Origin: Algoriphagus algorifonticola
GTDB lineage: Bacteria > Bacteroidota > Bacteroidia > Cytophagales > Cyclobacteriaceae
Direction: 5' to 3'
Length of the DNA: 64,000 nucleotides
Assembly (NCBI RefSeq): GCF_007655305.1
Contig: NZ_VLOG01000026.1
Span: 1-64,000 of the forward strand
The notes under the pieces are model-generated. The model was not told the DNA's origin. It saw nothing but the letters and a program-made list of their open reading frames with translations, and searched no databases. The translations under genes were made by a program, and so were the position numbers. Positions 35,385 to 43,702 of this stretch are shown piece after piece (the first letter of the stretch is position 1; each line of letters starts with the position of its first letter).

Positions 35385-37265
35385 ATGCGGGATTTCGTAT
35401 TAGTTTTTGATCAAAATCTTCCTGAGGAAGATCAAAATTCCTTTTTTGAGAAACTGGAAGTTCAACCTCAATCCAAACTTTCATTTGATCAATTTAATCT
35501 TCAAGACTATTCTTCAAAGGATAACATTTTGTTTTGGGTCAGTGATGAGCAAAGCAAAAAGATTATCGAAGAGGCAAACAAAAATAGTCCATCCATAGCT
35601 TTTCTCCCCCATCCTGAACTCATCCTAATCGCCAAATCTTTGGGAGTGGCATCTTCCAAAGAAAAAGCATTTAACCACTTTCTTGAAGCAGAGGAAGTAG
35701 AGGTATTTGATTTACTTGAAATCAACGGGGAGTTGTGTATGAATTCCCTGGTCATCGGAGAATCCCTTAGCATCTTGTATGATTCTTTTGAAAATAACTT
35801 TTTTCAAAACCTAAAAGAACGATTTCGAAGGTTTCTAAAACTTTTCAGAAGAGTAAAATTGAAAAGTTATAAAATCACCTACGGAAAAGAAGAAGAAAAA
35901 ACCATTGAGATTGCTGCCATGGGCATCTTGGCAGTTTCGCATTGTGAGAGCAACCTTATTTTCAAACGAGTCATCAAAGATTCAGGATTGAATGAAGGCT
36001 TGATGCATGTAATTATTTTGGCCCCAAAAAGCCTTTTTTCAATCATTCGGTTTGGTCTTCAAAACCTCTTTTTCCCAATTAAAGGAAGTGCAATCCCAGA
36101 CTTTTTGAGCTATATCTCCACTGAAAAAATGACTATAGAAAGTGAGGAAGAGTTTACTTTCGCTTCGGATGGTCAAGAGAATAAATCCCAAAAACTGGAA
36201 TTGGGAATTTCTAAAAACAAAGTAAGGATATTTTCTGATTTTGATTCAAGCAAAGAAAAGGAAGAAAAGAAGAAGGAGCTGAATGTTTCTTCTTTACCTA
36301 TGGGAAAATTACGGACGGAACTCACAAAAGGCTACCTTCCTTGGGTAAGGCATGCAACTTCTGAAGAGTTCAAGGAGCTATTTACTTTATTAAAACAAAA
36401 TTCTCAAACCTCCTCCACTTACCTGGTACTCATGGCCTTATCCACAATGATCGCAACTTTTGGACTTTTCGGAAATTCAGGTCCGGTGGTAATCGGAGCT
36501 ATGATCTTGGCACCCTTGATGGGACCCATTATTTCCTTGGCAATGGGCGCTTTGAGACAAGATGGAATTCTCATCAAAAATAGCCTGATCACCATATTTT
36601 GGGGAGTAGTGTTGGGGATCATTTTTGCGGTATTTATCACTTGGCTTACTCCGCTCAAAACCATGAATTCTGAGATATTAGCCCGAATTCGTCCCAATTT
36701 ATTGGATTTGGGGATTGCTGTGGCTTCAGGGATAGCAGGAGCATATGCTCACTCCAAAGAAGAAATAGCCAAAACTTTGGCAGGTGTTGCAATTTCTGTA
36801 GCATTGGTACCCCCTTTAGCCGTAGCTGGTATTGGACTGGGATGGGGCAACTGGAATGTGTTCTGGGGAGCATCCCTGTTACTCGGAACGAACCTAGCGG
36901 GGATAGTAATGGCTGCAGCATTGACATTCATGCTTCTTGGATTTAGTCCATTCCGCCTAGCTAAGAAAGGAATTTTGATCAGTGTGGGGATTTTAATTTT
37001 GGTGACCGCACCATTAGTGCTGAGCTTCAGAGAAATGGTTCGGGAAAATCAATTAATTCAACAATTGAGTGGAAAAGAAATTCCACATGGTTTACTCAGG
37101 GATGTAAAAGTCATAGGCCTCAGTCCTTTACGTCTTTCTGTGACTATTCTTTCTGACCATGAATTAAGCAATCAGGATTTTAAAGAGATCAAAGAAGAAA
37201 TAGAAGAAAAAATCCAACAGCCTATTGAATTAGAATTAACACTCGGAGTTAAGCTTTTTGATTAA
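35385..37265 (+). CDS. DUF389 membrane protein with lipid/NAD-kinase-like N-terminal half
   Basis: 626 residues in two parts. The C-terminal half (from about residue 340) is the DUF389/TIGR00341 membrane domain, with several transmembrane helices and the signature GPVVIGAMILAPLMGPI. The N-terminal 270 residues look soluble. Stretches such as FLPHPELILIAKSLGV, EEVEVFDLLEINGELCMNS and YKITYGKEEEKTIEIAA resemble the fold of diacylglycerol/NAD-kinase-like proteins, but the usual GDG and GTGN motifs are not visible, so catalysis is doubtful. Function of DUF389 proteins is unknown. The stop codon overlaps that of the convergent lipoprotein gene within TTAA. Confidence 0.8.
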   Translation: MRDFVLVFDQNLPEEDQNSFFEKLEVQPQSKLSFDQFNLQDYSSKDNILFWVSDEQSKKIIEEANKNSPSIAFLPHPELILIAKSLGVASSKEKAFNHFLEAEEVEVFDLLEINGELCMNSLVIGESLSILYDSFENNFFQNLKERFRRFLKLFRRVKLKSYKITYGKEEEKTIEIAAMGILAVSHCESNLIFKRVIKDSGLNEGLMHVIILAPKSLFSIIRFGLQNLFFPIKGSAIPDFLSYISTEKMTIESEEEFTFASDGQENKSQKLELGISKNKVRIFSDFDSSKEKEEKKKELNVSSLPMGKLRTELTKGYLPWVRHATSEEFKELFTLLKQNSQTSSTYLVLMALSTMIATFGLFGNSGPVVIGAMILAPLMGPIISLAMGALRQDGILIKNSLITIFWGVVLGIIFAVFITWLTPLKTMNSEILARIRPNLLDLGIAVASGIAGAYAHSKEEIAKTLAGVAISVALVPPLAVAGIGLGWGNWNVFWGASLLLGTNLAGIVMAAALTFMLLGFSPFRLAKKGILISVGILILVTAPLVLSFREMVRENQLIQQLSGKEIPHGLLRDVKVIGLSPLRLSVTILSDHELSNQDFKEIKEEIEEKIQQPIELELTLGVKLFD

Positions 37266-37645
37266 TTCTGGTATATCAAAATAGGCTTACCATTCTCGCA
37301 ACGTACTCCCTTTGGTTCTCCTACAAACATACAATCAGAGAACCGATTATTCTTTTTATTGTCTTCAGCCTGCAAATGATTGTATTGCTTGACCTTCTTC
37401 AAAAAATCATCCACGTTAATTTTCTTTGAATAAGCAATATATTCCCATGGCCCGCCGCATGGTTTACTCCCCAGGGCAACATACCCCCAATCATTTGAAT
37501 TATTACAGGTTTCGGACTCTGCCGTCTGCTTGATTTCAGCATAAAGCAATTCCAATTCCTCCAGCGTATAAACTCTGTTTTCAGATTCAAAAAGCTGGCA
37601 AGAGGATAAAATTAAAACCGATAGGATGACGAAATACCTTTTCAT
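37262..37645 (-). CDS. Small putative lipoprotein, unknown function
   Basis: 127 residues with a lipoprotein signal (YFVILSVLILSSC, Cys16). The mature part has several cysteines (ETCNNS, KPCGGPWEYIAYS, SDCMFVG, GVRCENG) that could form disulfides in the periplasm or at the surface. The segment WGYVALGSKPCGGPWEYIAYS is recurrent in small Bacteroidota lipoproteins, but no role is known to me. It shares the TTAA stop with the DUF389 gene. Confidence 0.7.
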   Translation of the reverse strand: MKRYFVILSVLILSSCQLFESENRVYTLEELELLYAEIKQTAESETCNNSNDWGYVALGSKPCGGPWEYIAYSKKINVDDFLKKVKQYNHLQAEDNKKNNRFSDCMFVGEPKGVRCENGKPILIYQN

Positions 37646-37734
37646 AAATAGTGCTTAAAAACTAACTTTAATACGAAGCTGCTGAAAAAAATGATACATC
37701 AACTCTTGAAAAATTTTTGAAAGAAAATTTCAGA

Positions 37735-38175
37735 TCAATCCCTTGGGTCCATATTTCTAATAGCTGAAATCAGCCATTTCCCCTTCTTCTTAACCAATAT
37801 AAAGCTACTCCAGAGCTTCCTTTGAGTTCCGTCCGCTTGATCTATAAGATACCTGGCATCTACCATTGCCACTTCGCTGGACAAAAACTTAATCTTTTCA
37901 ACTTTCAAAACTCGAGATCCAGGGTTATTCACTGAACTTTTTACCATCCCTGAAATTGCTTCAGTTGCCCCATTGCGCCATTCACCACTGGACACCAATT
38001 GATCAATATCTTCTGTGAAAATAGATTTTAATAAAACCGAATCCCCAGTTTCTCTTGCCTTTTTATAATCATTGATGACTTGATTGATTGCCACAGAATT
38101 TATTTTCTGTTCATCTGTAATTTGAGAAAAACCAAATCCAGGGAGCAAAAGGAAGAATAGAAGAAGAAATCTCAT
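37735..38175 (-). CDS. Secreted SnoaL/NTF2-like (DUF4440-type) protein
   Basis: 146 residues. A signal peptide (FLLLFFLLLPGFGFSQ) precedes one NTF2-like cone fold: an N-terminal helix (INQVINDYKKARETGDSVLLKSIFTEDID) and closing strands with KKKGKWLISAIRNMDP. The family includes SgcJ/EcaC-type ketosteroid-isomerase-like proteins, many without known substrate. Export to the periplasm is predicted. It follows the ferredoxin terminator, so it is probably a separate transcript. Confidence 0.75.
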   Translation of the reverse strand: MRFLLLFFLLLPGFGFSQITDEQKINSVAINQVINDYKKARETGDSVLLKSIFTEDIDQLVSSGEWRNGATEAISGMVKSSVNNPGSRVLKVEKIKFLSSEVAMVDARYLIDQADGTQRKLWSSFILVKKKGKWLISAIRNMDPRD

Positions 38176-38212
38176 ATCATTTCGATTTATCTTTAGTCAA
38201 TATCCGAAAAAT

Positions 38213-38247
38213 TTAATAAAAAAAAACCACCCATTACTGAGTGGTTT
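38213..38247 (-). terminator. Terminator of the ferredoxin operon
   Basis: Stem AAACCAC / GTGGTTT (38224-38230 with 38241-38247), loop 10, followed on the minus strand by a long T run. It lies 23 bases past the ferredoxin stop. Confidence 0.75.
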
Positions 38248-38269
38248 CGAATAGTTGAGTATAAATATT

Positions 38270-38593
38270 CTAGACGACGTCTTCTCCTCTGAGCTTAATT
38301 ACGGCTCCTTCCAAGACGTCAGAAATTCTAATTTGACATGCAAGCCTGGAAGTTGGGAAATATTCAGGCAGGTTTTCCAACTGGTCAAGTTCTGCATCAG
38401 TTGCATCTCCCAAGCCATCTTTTCCTTCCAAAATTTCAACATGACAGGTAGCACAAAGAGCCATACCCCCACAGGTTGCCAATACAGGATAATCAGATGC
38501 TTTTAGAATTTCCATCAGGCTGAAACCCATGTCATCTGGAGCTTCGACAGGCTGACGATTACCGTCGTTATCTTCTACAATGAAATTTACCAT
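38270..38593 (-). CDS. Adrenodoxin-type 2Fe-2S ferredoxin
   Basis: 107 residues. The cluster ligands follow C-x5-C-x2-C...C: Cys41, Cys47, Cys50 and Cys86, within LATCGGMALCATCH and RLACQIR. This spacing is the vertebrate-type (adrenodoxin/Isc Fdx) pattern, not the plant type. It transfers single electrons in the cytosol. It is encoded 15 bases after a ferredoxin-NADP reductase, its likely electron donor. No isc genes or P450 are adjacent, so the final acceptor is unknown. Confidence 0.93.
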   Translation of the reverse strand: MVNFIVEDNDGNRQPVEAPDDMGFSLMEILKASDYPVLATCGGMALCATCHVEILEGKDGLGDATDAELDQLENLPEYFPTSRLACQIRISDVLEGAVIKLRGEDVV

Positions 38594-38608
38594 GACGCAA
38601 AAGTAGCA

Positions 38609-39613
38609 TTAAAATGAGTTTACACCATTGACTGTAGTGTATTTAAAGCTCAATTTTTGATCAGGATAAACATATTTAAAGGCAGAATGCATCATAATAG
38701 CAGCTTCGTGGAATCCGCAAAGGATCAACTTCAATTTACCCGGATAGGTATTGATATCTCCAATTGCATATATTCTTTCCACCCCAGTAGAATAATCTCT
38801 TGTATCTACTTCTATGGCATTCTTATCTATAGATAATCCCCAATCTGCGATTGGACCCAATTTCGGACTTAATCCAAATAGAGGGATAAGATAATCTGTG
38901 TCGATTTTGATTTCAGCTTTGGATTTGTCCTCCAAAGTCACTGAGTTCAACTTTCCGTTTCCTCCAACTTCTTTCAAATTAGCCGAAAGGATCAAATCAA
39001 TTTTACCCTGATTGGCTAGGTCGAATACTTTCGCAGCAGAATCAGGTGCACCTCTGAATGTCTCATTCCTGTGCACCAGAGTTACTTTTTGTGCAACATT
39101 GGAAAGGAAAATAGTCCAGTCCAAAGCAGAATCTCCTCCACCAGCAAGCACCACTTTTTTATCACGGAAGGTTTCTGGATTTTTCACCATATAAGTGATT
39201 CCCTTTCCTTCAAATGCATCCAAATTCTCCAAAACAGGCTTTCTTGGTTCGAAGCAACCCAAACCACCCGCAATCACAATCACTTTTGCGTGAATATGCG
39301 TTTTATCGCTGGTAGTCACCACAAAGCTCCCGTCTTCCTGCTTATCCAAGTGGTCAACTCTTTCTCCCAAAGTGAAAGTTGGAGAGAATGGCTTGATCTG
39401 TTCCATCAGGTTATCCACAAGCTCCTGAGCTTTAACTTCAGGATATCCCGGGATATCATAGATAGGTTTCTGAGGATAAATTTCGGACAATTGACCACCT
39501 ACTTGTGGTAGGGCGTCAATCAAATGACATCGCATTTTGAGCAATCCTGCCTCAAATACTGCGAATAAACCGACTGGTCCAGCTCCTATGATGCAAATAT
39601 CAGTATGAATCAT
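38609..39613 (-). CDS. Thioredoxin-reductase-like ferredoxin-NADP+ reductase
   Basis: 334 residues. The FAD-binding motif IIGAGPVGLFAVFEAG is at the N-terminus. The NAD(P) motif VVLAGGGDSALDW lies in the middle and YAIGDINTYPGKLKLILCG closes the FAD site. The CxxC redox pair of thioredoxin reductase is absent, which together with the length and the adjacent ferredoxin gene fits the YumC-type ferredoxin/flavodoxin reductase. It is preceded by marR on the same strand with a palindrome between the two genes, suggesting repression by MarR. Confidence 0.9.
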   Translation of the reverse strand: MIHTDICIIGAGPVGLFAVFEAGLLKMRCHLIDALPQVGGQLSEIYPQKPIYDIPGYPEVKAQELVDNLMEQIKPFSPTFTLGERVDHLDKQEDGSFVVTTSDKTHIHAKVIVIAGGLGCFEPRKPVLENLDAFEGKGITYMVKNPETFRDKKVVLAGGGDSALDWTIFLSNVAQKVTLVHRNETFRGAPDSAAKVFDLANQGKIDLILSANLKEVGGNGKLNSVTLEDKSKAEIKIDTDYLIPLFGLSPKLGPIADWGLSIDKNAIEVDTRDYSTGVERIYAIGDINTYPGKLKLILCGFHEAAIMMHSAFKYVYPDQKLSFKYTTVNGVNSF

Positions 39614-39669
39614 CTTGTATAAACTTTATGGGAAAACCCCTTTAAATTCAAATTGTTCGTATAATTACT

Positions 39670-39683
39670 ATTAGTACACTAAT
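39670..39683. promoter_or_regulatory. Candidate MarR operator before the reductase gene
   Basis: ATTAGT-AC-ACTAAT, 6-bp arms, just past the marR stop and about 57 bases before the reductase start. The half-site ACACTAA recurs upstream of marR itself. MarR proteins usually bind such dyads in their own promoter and nearby targets. Confidence 0.5.
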
Positions 39684-39685
39684 TA

Positions 39686-40135
39686 TTATTCTTCCATCAC
39701 CTGACCATCCAAATTCTGATAGATTGTATTCAGAATTCTCTTAAACTCGTCAAAATCATTCTCGTTTAGATTTTCCCAAGCCTTTTCTCTAATCTCCAGA
39801 ATTTTTGGTCTCAGCGAAGTCACTTTAGCCACCCCAGAATCCGTCAGATGAAGCTGAAAACTCCTTCTATCCTGAGGATGGGGGATTCGCTCAACATACC
39901 CTTTCTTGCAAAGCAAATCGATAATTCGAGTCAAAGTAGGATGATCTTTGAACACCAAATTCGCAAGCTCAGTCTGACTCAATAAGCCATGTTCCGATAA
40001 ATTTTTCAAAACTAACCATTGATCGACAGTCACATCAAAATCTCCCTGTTTAAACTGCTGCTGAGCGTACTGCTTGACCTTTCGTGCTGTACGGTCAAGT
40101 AGGAAGGAATATTTTGCGAATTGCTCTTGTGTCAT
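39686..40135 (-). CDS. MarR-family transcriptional regulator
   Basis: 149 residues with winged helix-turn-helix: GLLSQTELANLVFKDHPTLTRIIDLLCKKGYVER forms the recognition and wing region, followed by PQDRRSFQLHLTDSG, the MarR wing signature. Dimerisation helices flank it. Ligand or redox signal is unknown; I see a single Cys (LLCKKG), so a thiol switch is possible but unproven. The ferredoxin reductase and ferredoxin genes follow on the same strand, and similar dyads precede both marR and the reductase gene. Confidence 0.9.
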   Translation of the reverse strand: MTQEQFAKYSFLLDRTARKVKQYAQQQFKQGDFDVTVDQWLVLKNLSEHGLLSQTELANLVFKDHPTLTRIIDLLCKKGYVERIPHPQDRRSFQLHLTDSGVAKVTSLRPKILEIREKAWENLNENDFDEFKRILNTIYQNLDGQVMEE

Positions 40136-40142
40136 ACAAATA

Positions 40143-40157
40143 ATTAGTGTGACAAAT
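40143..40157. promoter_or_regulatory. Candidate MarR autoregulatory site
   Basis: The minus strand reads ATTTGTCACACTAAT, an imperfect dyad sharing ACACTAA with the site at 39670-39683. It lies 8 bases before the marR start. The arms are spaced one base wider than in the other site. Confidence 0.35.
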
Positions 40158-40214
40158 ATATAAAAAAAGTGATTCAGAAATACAATTCTCTACTTTTTCT
40201 ATAGGGATAATAAC

Positions 40215-41192
40215 TTACTTATTCCCAATCCTCAAACCGCCGATAAAGGACTCTATAGAACCGTACTCTTTACCTTTATGAAAAATAAATAAAGGCTCAT
40301 TTTTAATCCTAATCGGTCCATTCACTTGATATATTCCTGCTTTTGTCAAGGCCTTTTTCAGCCAAAAAATCAATTCCAGAGGGCCTTCAATATCAAAATC
40401 TCCAGGCTGGTTTTTGATTTCAACTCTTCCCCGCTGGGTATTAAACTCAAATTTTTCCTGAGGAAAAAGATGATTAATATTTCCGGAAATCACCATGTCT
40501 TCAGGAAGACCTTTCAGGAGATCCTCTCCGCAGTTCATCAACCAAATCTGATCAGAACTCTCTAAAGCAATATCCAAATCATGCGTAATCACCAAGACAC
40601 ACTTTCCCTTTTGAACCGATATCTCTCGCAGCAATTGCATGATCTCGTAGCGATTTACTAAATCTAAATGCGCTGTGGGTTCGTCCAAAACCATGATCGG
40701 AGAATCTTGAGCTAGGGCTCTAGCTATAAAAGCCTTTTGGCGCTGCCCATCAGACAGATCAGAAAGCCTCTCATGTTGGATATATGCTATTTTCGTATCC
40801 TCAATAGCCTTGTAAACTGCCTTTTTATCCAAATCTGATAAATATCCAGACCAGTTCAGATAAGGAGTTCTGCCCAAGCTGACGAGTTGAGTAACGGTCA
40901 TATTCCCCGGAATAAAAGGCTCCGTCAAAACAACTGCTAGATTCTTTGCGAGTTCTTTCTGAGTAAATTGATTAATCGATTTGCCTTGAACAGTCAATGT
41001 TCCTTCCCAAACGGGAAGTCTTCCCATAATCGCTTTGATCAAGGTTGACTTACCCACCCCATTAGGGCCCAATAAACAGGTGAGTTCCCCGGAAAAAAGC
41101 TTAAAGTTTATTCCTTGCAACACTTCTTTACGGGATTTACCGGATTGGTAACCCAAAGACAAATTAGCACCAACAATTACTTCTCTTCTCAT
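40215..41192 (-). CDS. btuD: Cobalamin/siderophore-type ABC importer ATPase
   Basis: 325 residues. Walker A is GPNGVGKST (42-50), the signature LSDGQRQKAFIARAL and Walker B MVLDEPTAHLD. It belongs to the BtuD/FecE/FhuC class. The ATPase core ends near residue 255. The remaining 70 residues (after LFPQEKF) are an extra domain with the regular strands expected of a small alpha/beta unit, longer than usual BtuD (about 250 residues). It starts 1 base after the permease stop. B12 is the inferred substrate because of the riboswitch-btuB-btuG unit next door; heme or siderophore import is the alternative. Confidence 0.85.
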   Translation of the reverse strand: MRREVIVGANLSLGYQSGKSRKEVLQGINFKLFSGELTCLLGPNGVGKSTLIKAIMGRLPVWEGTLTVQGKSINQFTQKELAKNLAVVLTEPFIPGNMTVTQLVSLGRTPYLNWSGYLSDLDKKAVYKAIEDTKIAYIQHERLSDLSDGQRQKAFIARALAQDSPIMVLDEPTAHLDLVNRYEIMQLLREISVQKGKCVLVITHDLDIALESSDQIWLMNCGEDLLKGLPEDMVISGNINHLFPQEKFEFNTQRGRVEIKNQPGDFDIEGPLELIFWLKKALTKAGIYQVNGPIRIKNEPLFIFHKGKEYGSIESFIGGLRIGNK

Positions 41193-41193
41193 A

Positions 41194-42219
41194 TCAGAAC
41201 TCTTTGCTGAAGTTTTTTCGAAGAACCAAGCCTATCACCAAAGGAGCCCCAATCAAGGAAGTTACAGCATTGATTGGCAAGCTTTGAGCAGATCCGGGAA
41301 GCTGACCTACCGCATCGCAGAGCAATAATAAAATAGCCCCACAAATACCTGAAGCCGGGAATAATATCCTGTGATCGGAAGTTTTCCAAACTATCCTGGC
41401 CAAATGCGGCACCGCAATCCCGACAAAGGCAATAGGACCGCAAAAAGCCGTAATTGCCCCAGCGAGTAATCCCGTACTGCCAATCATCAACCAACGCAAT
41501 CTATTTGGATTAACTCCCATACTTTCTGCATAAGATTCTCCCAAAAGAGATGCATTGAAAGATCGGATAGAAAATATCACCGGAATCAAACCCAGAAACA
41601 CCACAAATGACAAGAGACCAACCTGATTCCAACCTAATCCACCTAAGCTACCCAAAGACCAGATGGTAAAAAGTTTCAATGCCTCGGCTCCGGAAAAAAA
41701 CGCCAAAACAGAGATGATAGCAGAAACCGCTGCTCCGAACATGATCCCAACAATTAATAAAGTCATGCTATCCTTGACTCTCCAAGCTACTAAACTTACT
41801 AGTGCTAAAATCAACCCAGCTCCCAATGTCCCTGCAAAAGCAGTGGCCCAAGGACTGATGGCAGTGGAAGCAAAACCAAAAATTGATCCTGCCAAAATCA
41901 AAATGGCTACCCCAAAACCTGCCCCGGAACTTATTCCCAAAACATAAGGACCTGCCAATGGATTCCTAAAAAAAGTTTGCATTTGAAGCCCGGAAATACT
42001 GAGGCCTATACCCGCTAAAACAGCGACAATCGCCTTCGGAAAGCGATAATTCAAAATAATTTGTTCAAAGGATGCCCTCTCCCACTTGTTAAAAAAAAGA
42101 CCGTCCAATAATTCTCCAGTAGAAATAGTAACAGAACCCAAACTAATATTCAGAAAAAGGCTCAGTACTAATACAACTACTGATACAATTAAAAGAAAAC
42201 TGTTTCGGCTACTTCTCAT
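41194..42219 (-). CDS. btuC: FecCD/BtuC-type ABC importer permease
   Basis: 341 residues with about ten hydrophobic helices. Family stretches seen are RFPKAIVAVLAGIGLSISGLQMQ, NPLAGPYVLGISSGAGFG and GPIAFVGIAVPHLARI. It forms the inner-membrane channel of a type II ABC importer with the ATPase downstream. Its start overlaps the binding-protein gene by 11 bases, so btuF-btuC-btuD is a single translational run. The B12 assignment rests on context. Confidence 0.85.
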   Translation of the reverse strand: MRSSRNSFLLIVSVVVLVLSLFLNISLGSVTISTGELLDGLFFNKWERASFEQIILNYRFPKAIVAVLAGIGLSISGLQMQTFFRNPLAGPYVLGISSGAGFGVAILILAGSIFGFASTAISPWATAFAGTLGAGLILALVSLVAWRVKDSMTLLIVGIMFGAAVSAIISVLAFFSGAEALKLFTIWSLGSLGGLGWNQVGLLSFVVFLGLIPVIFSIRSFNASLLGESYAESMGVNPNRLRWLMIGSTGLLAGAITAFCGPIAFVGIAVPHLARIVWKTSDHRILFPASGICGAILLLLCDAVGQLPGSAQSLPINAVTSLIGAPLVIGLVLRKNFSKEF

Positions 42220-43351
42220 CCAATCTGGTATAGAAATAAAGTTCGTAATCTGGAAGCAATTCCGGATGAAGGATTTTGATAATATCCTTCAAAACCCAAT
42301 CTGGCCGCATATAGCCTAATTCAAAGTATTCTAATCCTCCTTTAGGCCCCTTTTTACCCGTATAGGTAAAGACATTCCTTTTCTGAAATGCAGCAAAAGA
42401 CCGATATCGGGGCTCATTACTACCCATTTCTTCCAAGTTAGAAAAATCAGCCGAACCTATCCAGAAATCAGAATTCAAGGCTTGATCCAATACAAATTCA
42501 TAATTCAATTGCAAACTCCCAGTGCCGCTCTTATCACCAAATATATACTCTCCTCCTGCATTTTGAAGAATTTTGGCTCCCCAACTATCCGCCCCGGGAG
42601 CATACCAAATATCTTGATACAACACTCCGGAAAGCACAGTTGGCTTGTTAGTTTCGATTTCTTTCACCAATTCCAGAGACTCTAGATAATCCTTCTCAAT
42701 AGCCTCAAATACTTCCAAAGATTTCTGATAATCACCCAGTAATACTCCTGTAAATTTGATCCATTCAGCCCTCCCCAAGGGATGCTGCTCTACATACTCC
42801 CCATTAATCGGAGCAGGGATCCCCGCGTTTTTTAGCAGTTGTAAACTTTTCAAATCCTCTCCCAAAGTGGATATCATCACCCAATCCGGGTTTAAATCCA
42901 AGATCAACTCAATATTGGCGGAAGGAGCTGAACCCAAGTCTTGTACTTCCCCTTGCTCAATTCTTTCCCATACTTTGAGGGATGAAATCAAATCCAGATT
43001 AGGGAAGGCTCTGAGTTTGGAGGTTTGCCCCAAAAGATCCAAATGAGGAATCTGGGTTGTCGATGTCAAGACAATATGTTGGGTGGGTAATTTAATAAAC
43101 CCATCAAATTCACCTTCTGGAGGAGTTTGATTTTCTTCAAGTACTAAGTAGGTAAAATCCTCTTCTGCGCCGGTCCATGGTTGAGTTACTGTAAGAACCC
43201 AAAAGCCATCCCCTTTTTCAATTTCAAACCCCTGTGCATAAGAAAGGCTAATTTTTTCAGTTGAAAAAACCTGATCTCTCTGCTTTTTTTGACAGGACAG
43301 AGCACTGACAATCAATAGAATAAAAATTTTACAGAAAAGAATTCGCTTCAC
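42209..43351 (-). CDS. btuF: BtuF-like periplasmic binding lipoprotein
   Basis: 380 residues from a GTG start at 43351; no ATG fits. A lipoprotein signal (ILFCKIFILLIVSALSC) precedes a class III periplasmic binding fold: IVLTSTTQIPHLDLLGQT, LDLNPDWVMISTLGE, and APGADSWGAKILQNAGGEYIFGD. These proteins bind cobalamin, heme or ferric siderophores and hand them to a BtuCD permease. It faces away from the riboswitch-led btuB; only about 95 bases and two divergent promoters separate them. It lacks a riboswitch of its own. Confidence 0.85.
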   Translation of the reverse strand: MKRILFCKIFILLIVSALSCQKKQRDQVFSTEKISLSYAQGFEIEKGDGFWVLTVTQPWTGAEEDFTYLVLEENQTPPEGEFDGFIKLPTQHIVLTSTTQIPHLDLLGQTSKLRAFPNLDLISSLKVWERIEQGEVQDLGSAPSANIELILDLNPDWVMISTLGEDLKSLQLLKNAGIPAPINGEYVEQHPLGRAEWIKFTGVLLGDYQKSLEVFEAIEKDYLESLELVKEIETNKPTVLSGVLYQDIWYAPGADSWGAKILQNAGGEYIFGDKSGTGSLQLNYEFVLDQALNSDFWIGSADFSNLEEMGSNEPRYRSFAAFQKRNVFTYTGKKGPKGGLEYFELGYMRPDWVLKDIIKILHPELLPDYELYFYTRLDEK

Positions 43352-43373
43352 CTGAATCTGATTTTTGAAAGTT

Positions 43374-43405
43374 CAAAGTAAGGATAAGATCAGTCGCTTT
43401 ACAAA
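43374..43405 (-). promoter_or_regulatory. Candidate btuFCD promoter
   Basis: On the minus strand, TTTG (complement of 43402-43405), 20 bases, then TTACTTTG (complement of 43374-43381), one mismatch from TAnnTTTG. The predicted leader is about 15 bases. Confidence 0.45.
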
Positions 43406-43422
43406 AAATGTTTTCAAACTGC

Positions 43423-43453
43423 TTTTTTCAGATTCGAAATGATTCTATGTTTG
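43423..43453 (+). promoter_or_regulatory. Promoter of the riboswitch-btuB unit
   Basis: TTTT at 43423-43426, a 19-base spacer, then TATGTTTG at 43446-43453, an exact TAnnTTTG. The predicted start near 43460 coincides with the 5' edge of the riboswitch. Confidence 0.65.
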
Positions 43454-43456
43454 CAT

Positions 43457-43666
43457 CAGAAACAGGTTCCCGATCTAAAACTTAGATCAGGGATTAATAG
43501 GGAATTCGGTGAAATACCGAAGCTGTCCCCGCAACTGTAAGTCTGCGCTTTTCTGATTTACTCAGAAATTTGAAAAGCTTTCGCTAAGCAAAGCCATTGA
43601 ACCATTTTTTTTTGGTTTGAGAAGGCCAGTGAAAGTCAGACAAGCCAGGAGACCTGCCTGATTCTG
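43457..43666 (+). promoter_or_regulatory. Cobalamin (B12) riboswitch
   Basis: The 3' part carries the B12 box AGCCAGGAGACCTGCC at 43643-43658. The closing stem P1 pairs CAGAAACAGG (43457-43466) with CCTGATTCTG (43657-43666) with one mismatch. Core elements GGTGAAATACCG and GCTGTCCCCGCAACTGTAA lie at about 43507-43540, as in known adenosylcobalamin aptamers. No T-rich terminator follows, so control is probably at translation. It precedes btuB and btuG and should shut them off when B12 is plentiful. Confidence 0.95.
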
Positions 43667-43702
43667 TTGATTCTGTGCTTTCGGAGGAAAAGCGAAGAAG
43701 AC

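Noticed and set aside
39411..39419. Single consensus DnaA box TTATCCACA
   Set aside because: Lies inside the ferredoxin reductase gene, alone, and far from dnaA; chance occurrence is likely.
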